From assembly GCA_012934845.2 (NCBI GenBank), contig WNNJ02002011.1, positions 1 through 64,000 of the forward strand: 64,000 nucleotides of DNA. Reading direction: 5' to 3'. Position numbers and translations under genes: made by a program. The notes under the pieces are model-generated. The model saw only the letters and a list, made by a program, of their open reading frames with translations. It did no database searches and was not told the origin of the DNA. The stretch is from Pomphorhynchus laevis (taxonomy: Eukaryota > Acanthocephala > Palaeacanthocephala > Echinorhynchida > Pomphorhynchidae). The first letter of the stretch is position 1; each line of letters opens with the position of its first letter. Below are positions 56,985 to 64,000 of this stretch, in pieces.

Positions 56985-57540
56985 GATAAATAAATAAAGA
57001 TTTTCTTAATAACAAATAATACATAGTTAAAGAATAAATAAATGTCAGGGCAGTTACAAGAAAAACAAAAGATTGGATTTGGGTAACTGGTCTTTTAATC
57101 TTAAAAAGAAACGGCTAATGTCGGAGACTACGTCTTTACATCTCTGTCCAGTGAACAGTGCTGTGGTGTTATCAGCGTACACCACAAGACGTTGTTCGCG
57201 TTTAAAACTTTTGAATAGATTAATGGAAACAGCAAGATATAAGATGGGAGAAAGTGGGGATCCTTGAGATACACCCGTAATAGGGTAGAACTGACGCGCA
57301 TCTGGGTCGTCTTCATAGTAAAATCGCTAGGTATACAGCGGGATCTCCAACCTGTTCACAATTCTCGTAGGCAACCCGAGGGACCTGAGAGAAGAGATCA
57401 CAAAAGGGATGGAGATGCGGTCAAATGCAGCAGAAAAGTCAAGGAAAACAGTCACAACTAGACGATGGTTATTCACCCGACAAAACTGCTCCACCTAACC
57501 AACTGTTGAATAAACCGAGCAACCTTTGACGAACCCAGTT
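56985..57540 (-). mobile_element. Jockey/I-like LINE fragment G
   Basis: The RT part 57540-57072 reads FLDFSAAFDRISIPF, SQGSPLSPILYLAVS and VVYADNTTALF (second Asp changed to Asn). It is joined directly to the family's 3' tail (57058-56985, AATAAAGATTTTCTTAAT), so about 1 kb between them is deleted. Its upstream edge abuts the hammerhead repeat. Confidence 0.85.
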
Positions 57541-57670
57541 GTCTATTACACTGAAAAAATTCACTGCATTGTATTGACTTCGAAAGCGAAAGCTACGTCA
57601 TGCAATTAGCACATAGTGAATTCTTTCTGCTTTAATCTATATATAGTATGTTTTTCATGTGAATTCATTG

Positions 57671-57730
57671 TATGTGCTGCAACTGATGATGCTTCTCAAA
57701 GCCGAAACGGTATGCCGCCTTGCAGTGATG
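57671..57730 (+). ncRNA. Type I hammerhead ribozyme, first unit
   Basis: Stem I CTGCAA (57677-57682) pairs with TTGCAG (57720-57725). Core CTGATGA (57683-57689). Stem II GCTT/AAGC (57691-57702) with CTCA loop. GAAA at 57704-57707. Stem III ACGG (57707-57710)/CCGC with TATG loop; the base expected to be U before the cleavage site is C, so this copy is probably inactive. Confidence 0.7.
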
Positions 57731-58014
57731 AAGCATGAAATCCTCTATATATAGAAAGATGCAGATATGTGTAATAGACAGTCCTGGTTGAATCACATCT
57801 CTAATTTATTTATTGATCTTCTGAAGATCCCATGCAGCGGTGTTTCCTTTCTTGTTTATTTTATTGATAAATTAATGATCCCGCTGATGTCTATTACACG
57901 GAAAAGAATTCACTGCATTGTATTGAATTCGAAAGCGAAAGCTACGTCATGCAATTAGCATATAGTGAATTCCTTCTGCTTTAATCTATATATAGTATAT
58001 TTTTCATGTTTACA

Positions 58015-58072
58015 CTGTATTGCTGCAACTGATGAGGCTTCTCAAAGCCGAAACTGGCTGGTCCAGTGGTGA
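58015..58072 (+). ncRNA. Type I hammerhead ribozyme, second unit
   Basis: CTGCAA (58023-58028), CTGATGA (58029-58035), stem II GGCTT/AAGCC (five pairs, 58036-58049), GAAAC (58050-58054), short stem III and GUC (58061-58063) as cleavage site. All core bases match the consensus. Stem I is damaged: the 3' strand has lost about three bases, leaving CAG or a CACTG/CAGTG alternative. Confidence 0.7.
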
Positions 58073-58111
58073 AGATATCACATATCATGTGCGGGAGTAA
58101 GCAGATAATAA

Positions 58112-58158
58112 GGGTCGAAACGTGAAATGTAGGTCTGCGTCAGCAGATGATGAGACCC
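58112..58158 (+). ncRNA. Permuted hammerhead-like core
   Basis: GGGTC (58112-58116), GAAA (58117-58120), a stretch with GGTC and the small hairpin TGC-GTCA-GCA, then ATGATGA (58147-58153; consensus begins with C) and GACCC (58154-58158), which pairs with GGGTC. This is the type II order, with stem II open. Stems I and III are weak. Confidence 0.35.
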
Positions 58159-58165
58159 ATCCAGA

Positions 58166-58430
58166 CTGATTAGTAGCGTCTTGCTGTATCAAAAAAGAAT
58201 CAATACATGTGAGGATAATGTCGTACCACAATCAGAAGAGATATTTTCATTTTTCATCTATTGCAATTAAACTGATTGCTGCCTATAAAATTTAGGGCAT
58301 TTTAACTTTAAAAAAGTATTGAATTATATTTATTCGCATTAATATTATAATATTTCAATTGGTTAAAGGCCTGATAATAAGATTTAAAATCTAAAATTTA
58401 GAATATTAAAGCATTTATATTAGCAGAATC
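58166..58430. other. Short AT-rich spacer downstream of GINS4
   Basis: No feature beyond the probable 3' UTR of the minus-strand GINS4 gene. Confidence 0.3.
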
Positions 58431-59096
58431 TCAGAGCAATTGAACTTTCCCTTGTTTTACAAAATCACTGACTAATTCATATTTTACAAGGTACATTACG
58501 CCGATTAATAGATCGAACAGTTTGCTTGGACTCGAAGTTTCGTCCAATTTAACATTTTTTAAATCTTCGTTGGGGACAATAATTACAACGAGGTCTTTAG
58601 CAGGTCCAGGTAGAGGTATGCTCAGTTGTTGTAGATTACTAGGCAAATATCTAATGATGCTCTCTTGTAGGAAATTATCGACGTGCCTAGATAATTCACG
58701 TGCGTAGCCGAATTCTTCAGCACTAAGAACAGGCCGTCTTTCTACCATCATTTTTGCATCCTTTTCTAATATCCATTTATGCATCCTATTAATTTTGTTA
58801 ATTCGTATCCTTAAATATGATGTTACCATGTAACGTAAACGATCGATTTCCAGTTTTCTTGCCATTTTATGGAAAAACGGAATGCTAACATCATTGCTAG
58901 ACAGATCCTCTTCAACATCATTCATCGATTTCAATAGCTGATCAACCAGTCCTTGTTGATTTGGTAATAGCTCATCGGCAAACTTTTCGTTTAGCCATGA
59001 TTGCTTAAGTTTTTGAATAATTTCGGAGCTAGATAAGCTGGTAAGTTCTTCATCATCACTTGAATAGATTACATCAGGTAAATCAGTAAAATCCAT
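58431..59096 (-). CDS. GINS4: GINS complex subunit SLD5 (GINS4)
   Basis: Complete at 221 residues (human 223), one exon. SLSSSEIIQKLKQSWLNEKF matches the SLD5 opening helices; then LEIDRLRYMVTSYLRIRI (the A-domain core), LSAEEFGYARELSRHVDNFL, RYLPSNLQ, and the C-terminal B domain ending VSDFVKQGKVQLL, as in human ASGAVQLI. SLD5 joins PSF1, PSF2 and PSF3 in GINS, which with CDC45 and MCM2-7 forms the replicative helicase in the nucleus. The start ATG at 59096 gives the expected acidic N-terminus (MDFTDLPDVIYSSDDEE). No inactivating change is seen. Confidence 0.96.
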   Translation of the reverse strand: MDFTDLPDVIYSSDDEELTSLSSSEIIQKLKQSWLNEKFADELLPNQQGLVDQLLKSMNDVEEDLSSNDVSIPFFHKMARKLEIDRLRYMVTSYLRIRINKINRMHKWILEKDAKMMVERRPVLSAEEFGYARELSRHVDNFLQESIIRYLPSNLQQLSIPLPGPAKDLVVIIVPNEDLKNVKLDETSSPSKLFDLLIGVMYLVKYELVSDFVKQGKVQLL

Positions 59097-59800
59097 TTCT
59101 AAATTTATAGAAAAATATGGTTTTCATAAAAAGTGCTAAAAAACTACACATTTTTTACAACGATAAAGATATAAATTATATTTTCACGGTAAAATTTTAG
59201 TTTTATTCAGTTGAATATTAATCATATATTATATATAATTACATATTAATTAAATTTAATAATTGAATTATTAATTAATTAAATTATAATTATTAATTAA
59301 ATAATTATTAATCATATTTAATTATTAATTTAATTAAATTTCTTCAGTAGAATGCAATTTTACGTAGTCTTTTTAATTAAAAATATGCGAATTTAGATTT
59401 GAAATTTGCTACAAAACATCAAATAGCTATTTCGTTTTCTGTTTTCCATAAGACGAGTTTAAATTAAAAGTTATGTATCAGTATAAATTAAGTTATGGCT
59501 GTTTGTATATAAATCACATGCGCTAACTATTTGATGACTTTTTCAACTGATAAATAATGTCGACCGAAATGACCTAGTTAAGAGTATATTTCCATTACTT
59601 CTTGAAAATATTACACCGGTCCTGAGTCACCCACCGGTGTCCTAATAAATAATTAAGTGTTTTCCTCACAAGATGACATAAACACCAGATAGCATTCTAT
59701 CTATTCTCATCATACCAAGAAATAAAAAAAACCGAATTATTCTCGCAATATTCAAAGTCGCTACGTATGCCTAGTCATCCGATGTGTAACGAGCAACTTT
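59097..59800. other. AT-rich 5' flank of GINS4
   Basis: Includes a low-complexity ATTAATTAAAT stretch at 59215-59345. No gene recognised. A CACCGG repeat pair sits near 59612-59638 (ACACCGGT and CACCGGTG). Confidence 0.3.
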
Positions 59801-59804
59801 ACCC

Positions 59805-59850
59805 CGACGGCCGACGTGTTTCGCTCTAATGGAGCTCATCAGTACCGTGA
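59805..59850 (-). ncRNA. Type I hammerhead ribozyme, minus strand
   Basis: On the minus strand: stem I ACGGT (59848-59844) pairs with GCCGT (59811-59807), with one A/G mismatch at the core. CTGATGA (59842-59836). Stem II GCTC-CATTA-GAGC (59835-59823). GAAA (59822-59819). A very short stem III AC-AC-GT, and a GUC cleavage site at 59813. Very short stem III is known from newt satellite 2 and Penelope-type hammerheads, which work as dimers. All core bases fit. Confidence 0.65.
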
Positions 59851-61433
59851 CTTCAATAATCATCCATAGGCACCTTAACACACGCTTAAATTACATTAAT
59901 TATTAATATAATTTATTGCTCCTTGATCATATGCAATGTTATATAATTTACTTTAACAATAAATATATAAATCGTTTATTAGCTTCCAGTATCTGCCGAA
60001 AGTCGAAGCTTAAGGCCGAAATTAGAATTTAACAATTTTATTCTTTAAATTAAAAATAACCTGGCTAATCAAATACTAATTCGAGATTCCTTGTTTTTAA
60101 ACCATTCCCCTAATATATACATGATCTATGCGCTTTTGTACAAGCGATTACTTGAATTAGTTAATTTACTTGTGATCCGTAGTTATTGGAAGTCGATAAA
60201 GTTACTAGTATAAATAAATACTAGTAACTACTAGTATTTATAAATTTACATTATTCGATTACCAGATTTGCATTTTTTTATTGCCGGATTTCGCGATTTT
60301 ACTATTTTCGTGATACGTGTGTGATTAATTGGGGTTTTCAATTCGTATGATGATGTAACAGCATTGAACTGACATAAATCAATAAAGGATGGCAACATTA
60401 CACAATTATCAAGATTTCTATACGAAATATCCGCCATTGCATGTTCATCTTTTATTGTTGTCTTGCTATTGCATATGAATTCAGTGGATGCTGCTCCAAG
60501 ATAGAGTTCTACAGTCCTCTACTGTAGAAGTAGAGGACTGCTTCTACATCGCGAATGTATCCTCTCATTCGCGATGATATTTCCTATCATGTCATGTAAC
60601 ATAATCGTGACGCCTCCTATTCTACATAACAGGGCGTGACTCATATTAAAATCGGTAAAGTACCCGCGAAACCTAATTGTGTATATTGTTTGAAGATCGT
60701 ACCTTACACACATCATGTCTTGATATTGTTAATTGAGCAATATCGTCTGTCATCCTTATTATGGACACGTGTTTAGCTAAGTTGACTCGCGGTTTGTAAT
60801 CGTTTTGCTGTTAAATATCTGCGGCTATACACCTAAAATACTAAAAATAATGTTATTTTTATCAATTATTCAGTCTTTATTCGACTGGATTGTCAAGACA
60901 GTAACTTGAAACCCAAGTTCCCACCTTGATATTGCATGTAATGGACGTTTTGGTGATAGGACAGCGCGGTTTATGATAGGCATTTGTTTTCAGCCACTTG
61001 TACCCGTCTTACTTAATATGCCCGACATTTACGATTATCACAAGAAACAAAAAACAGTTAAGTATTGTGAGTGGGTAACTTGTATCGAAAAAGTACAATT
61101 TCATCAGTTAGTAACGTCCTCACTTAACGAAGTAATCAAAATTTTAGCAACATAATACCTGTACTATCAGTCGTTCTTTAACGGATTTTGGGCGTATTCT
61201 TCTGGCTGCTAAAAAACTCGGTTTTATTGTTTTTACCGAGAATATTTTTTGCACATAATTAAAATTTTTTTATATATACTATACAAATTTTTTATACACC
61301 ACCAATATTTTTCATACTCACTAAATAGTGCATGATTACGCTGTGTATAAGATTTTTTTTATTAAAAACATTGAATTTGAAAAAACGCGAATTTTCATAA
61401 GTGTATTCGGACGATCATAGAATTTAACAAATA
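59851..61433. other. AT-rich intergenic DNA with fold-back ladder
   Basis: 60509-60575 has AGTCCTCTAC and GTAGAGGACT, then TGTAGAAG/CTTCTACA and ATCGCGAATG/CATTCGCGAT, each hairpin reusing part of the one before. A smaller one, ACTAGTA-based, is at 60203-60240. The minus-strand frame 60716-60519 (CRIGGVTIMLHDMIG) weakly resembles a LINE endonuclease. No gene is supported. Confidence 0.35.
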
Positions 61434-64000
61434 TGCAAACTGAAGAAATTAAGGTTAGTAACTTTACTGTTCTAAATCGTGAAATGAAGGAGCTTCCTCC
61501 GATTAAGAAACTCGTTAATCTGGTCAACATTACCTCCACAATTCCAATGCAAAAAAAAACAGTATTTTAACGAATTTCTGAGAATATTTATTTTTACCCA
61601 ACCTAATAGAGTTATGATTAACTCTGCACAAGTGATGAATACCTACTACAGGATATCTTTTTTATTACTAGTATTTGGATTACTAGTATTATCCCTGACC
61701 TAGAAAAAGAAGATATCGCAGAACTTCAAAAGCGTTATTTCCTTCAAAACATTAAATTTATTAAAAGCAAAGACGAGTAACTCCTCAAAAGTGATGAATA
61801 ACTACTACAGGATATCCTTATGGAACTACTACTAGAACTCTACCAGTGGTAGGATGAAGAAATTCGGATTGTGTGGATATGATGAATTGGTCCATGACAC
61901 TAAATGCAAACTAGCCCCAAAATGCACGAATTGCGGACTAGAACATACTGTGTGGTCAAGAAGATGTTGTAGCATTTAAGACTATGTAAGAACAAATAAT
62001 GTCTACTCTCCCTCCTTAACGATAAATTCGGCGTGTAACTCATCTGAACCTAAAATAGACGAAATATTCAATTTCTTTTAAACACTTCAACAAGAAACAA
62101 CTCGATTGATTGAATTATTGATAGCCAATTTGGCAAATACACCCTCTAAGCCTTCCATAATTTCTATTCCTGTTGCTAAATCTTCAAAGAAGAGAGATTA
62201 ATCAAATTCTTCAAGTATGAATTTTAAGAGGAGATTCACCACCTCTTCCAATAATCCAATCCTGCCTTCTATAAAGACAATACCTCCTATTACAATTGAC
62301 AAACAGAATAGTAATCTCTGGAGATTGATAGATGGGGTCACGACGGGAAATGAAGATAACGCCCGTGGGCAAGTGTCTCTAACTTGTCCGGCTGAGTGTA
62401 AGAAGGGCAACCTTCTCGCCTCCGGTTACAACTAGGATGAGGCATCTCACTCCAGCTAAATTAACACAATGCAAAGTAGTCAAGAACCTTTTTCACTGAA
62501 TATCCTTCAGTGGAATTCAGGAGGTGCTTCCGCCTTTAGCCTTCTATCTGGTAGAGATGCAGATGTTATAGTCCTTCAATAGACACGGTATATCCGGCTC
62601 CCCCATGGCATTACTCGATTTATTTCTAAGCATATCTACACACACTATACTCCGTACATAACCTCACATCATCCCTCTTCATCTCAGAGTCTTTTAACCC
62701 TAATAAAAAGCTCCTTAAGATAATCCCTCTTACTAAACTTTTCTTGTCCAGCCATGTCTTGTTTAGCTATATAGCCAATATCTATGTCCGGCCAGGAAAA
62801 ATTCACAAGAATCGTGAGCTCCTGAATCGTACATTGGGTATCAGTTATGACATGCTACTTGATGACTTCAACGACCAAACTGGTCGTTTGATTAATGCAG
62901 CAAACCGCACAGCCAGGAACGATTATCTTATTCACAAACCACCTTTCTCCACCGTTCATTACTCAACAACTAATTCTCTCCTCGACATATTATTGCTTCA
63001 TAAGATGTGGTTGTTGAAACCCATCTGTACTTAGCAGTCGCGCCAAAAACAGACCACCTGTAATGACCTTATTCTTTAGCGGATAGAAAAGGATACGTTG
63101 CTTAGAAGGAGATTTCACTTTGATCCAATCAGAGTGGCTTTCTTTCAGGCAGCTCCAACTCTCCTCTAGAATTGGTAATAAGAGTTTGACCAAATTTAAT
63201 TTCTACCTCTAATCGCAAGCTACCGCGTCGCTTTCGACTACCTATAAAGGTCGAATACAATCGCACTCCAACAAAACTCAAGTTCCTCACTAAAATGCTA
63301 CACATTCCCAATCTCTCTGTTTCCGCCAGGTAGGCCCTATCGAATGAAGACTGGAGCTCTAGATATATGTCCCAGCTGAGCAGATATAAGGCGAGCATTG
63401 CTCACCTTAACCCTTCTCAGGCTTCCTTCTGGAAGATATTCAAGAAGGATAAGTTTGTCTGCTGAAAGGATAGAGCCGTGGTTTGAATTGGTAGCACTAT
63501 ATTTACATAATTATGGAGCCACTCAATCTTCCCAACCGATCCTGCCTTGGTGTAACTTCAGAACTAGGGATATATCTGTAACAGATATCCTAAACTCCTG
63601 GAGGCCACTTCCGGGCACATCCAGCACCCACGCGCTACCCACCACTTTGGTCTGTCAGCTTTTGGCAGACAGTCAGAGAAAGGAGGTCGCTATCACAATG
63701 ATATTAACCTTCTTGTTCGATATTGCTGGTATAAATATTAGCCGAGGTGTGTTTTTACCCAAAATGAAATCGAATTTATGTCATATAGATCTGCGGTCCA
63801 TTTTGATTCAAAACTCCTTTATCTCCATTTACAAAAAAGCGCTTGCGCGTAAAATCCGCGACCATCTTATTAGGCGAAATTTAATCCCACCAGGTTTTAA
63901 TGGGTACATAAAAGATCGCTCGGTCCATTCAGCAAAATAGGTAAAGTGCATCAGTTTTTTCAAGATAACAGTAATCAGCTTGCTGTGGCTGTCTTTCTTG
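61434..64000 (+). mobile_element. Jockey/I-like LINE copy H, runs off the right edge
   Basis: ORF1 starts at 61434 (MQTEEIKVSNFTVLN, with KELPPIKKLVNLVN) but lacks much of its middle; a knuckle remnant CTNCGLEHTVWSRRC is near 61925. ORF2 begins about 62469 (QEPFSLNILQWNSGGA in sequence), with LLDDFNDQTGRLINAANR (62744-63034; GDFN changed to DDFN). RT N-terminal part 63398-63940 has PWCNFRTRDISVTDILNSW and NISRGVFLPK. The catalytic RT motifs lie beyond the window. Several frame breaks. Confidence 0.88.

Larger units (their letters stand above)
57541..58165 (+). mobile_element. Retrozyme-like repeat with hammerhead ribozymes, partly tandem
   Basis: A first unit, 57541-57779, is bounded by perfect 11-base inverted ends (GTCTATTACAC at 57541-57551, GTGTAATAGAC at 57769-57779). 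After a 109-base spacer a second unit starts at 57889 with the same end and follows the first with high similarity for about 170 bases. Period 348. Each unit carries a hammerhead at the same place, and a third, circularly permuted core lies at 58112-58158. No protein is encoded. Tandem hammerhead units of this size are the hallmark of retrozymes and of Penelope-associated repeats. Confidence 0.7.

Noticed and set aside
60519-60716. LINE endonuclease fragment (CRIGGVTIML)
   Set aside because: Only a weak match to one motif, with no GDFN or SDH nearby. Mentioned in the spacer entry only.

Overview
The window looks like AT-rich invertebrate nuclear DNA. No group within the animals can be assigned from it. 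The evidence is four spliced or single-exon animal housekeeping genes, one 50-base intron, and a very dense mix of retroelements. Host genes are sparse. A RanBP9/RanBP10-like SPRY gene runs off the left edge on the minus strand (106-2437). A complete RNA polymerase subunit RPB8 gene lies at 49228-49677. A three-exon C9orf85-like zinc-motif gene lies at 53884-55693. A complete GINS subunit SLD5/GINS4 lies at 58431-59096 on the minus strand. They sit in separate parts of the window and do not form a functional cluster.

Most of the rest is retroelement. (1) A CR1/L2-like LINE: one nearly whole copy (4330-8650, two frameshifts in ORF2) and four partial copies (9385-9525, 27911-28755, 31790-32660, 51860-53005) that share a 3' hairpin. 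(2) A Rex1/CR1-like LINE (9590-13290, minus) with fragments at 13380-13545 and 28985-29985. (3) A Jockey/I-like LINE with CCHC-knuckle ORF1, APE endonuclease and RT, present in eight copies A-H. A/B and C/D are head-to-head pairs, D-E-F form a head-to-tail array (36.7-47.4 kb), G is a fragment, and H runs off the right edge. (4) Penelope-like RT elements (25990-27500, with partial copies at 22.4, 50 and 51.6 kb). (5) An RT element with an N-terminal Cys-rich motif and a C-terminal zinc motif (22.93-25.61 kb, minus) whose layout resembles early-branching LINEs with a restriction-like endonuclease.

The most interesting layer is small. Several repeats contain recognisable hammerhead ribozyme cores: a tRNA-like repeat in a RanBP9 intron (1149-1193), a palindromic repeat cluster (1562-2038), a partly tandem repeat at 57541-58165, and one on the minus strand at 59805-59850. 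Together with Penelope-like RTs this suggests retrozyme-like non-autonomous elements. A second repeat family at the Penelope 3' end carries a helix with compensatory changes. Many loci also hold perfect short fold-backs or copy/inverted-copy/copy ladders. Two of these arose inside LINE copies whose unaltered sisters are in the same window, which points to a local template-switching process or an amplification/assembly artefact.

Host and Penelope-like DNA looks strongly AT-rich; the CR1-like and Jockey-like LINEs look richer in G+C. All domain and RNA calls were made by eye from motifs. No alignment, folding or database search was run.
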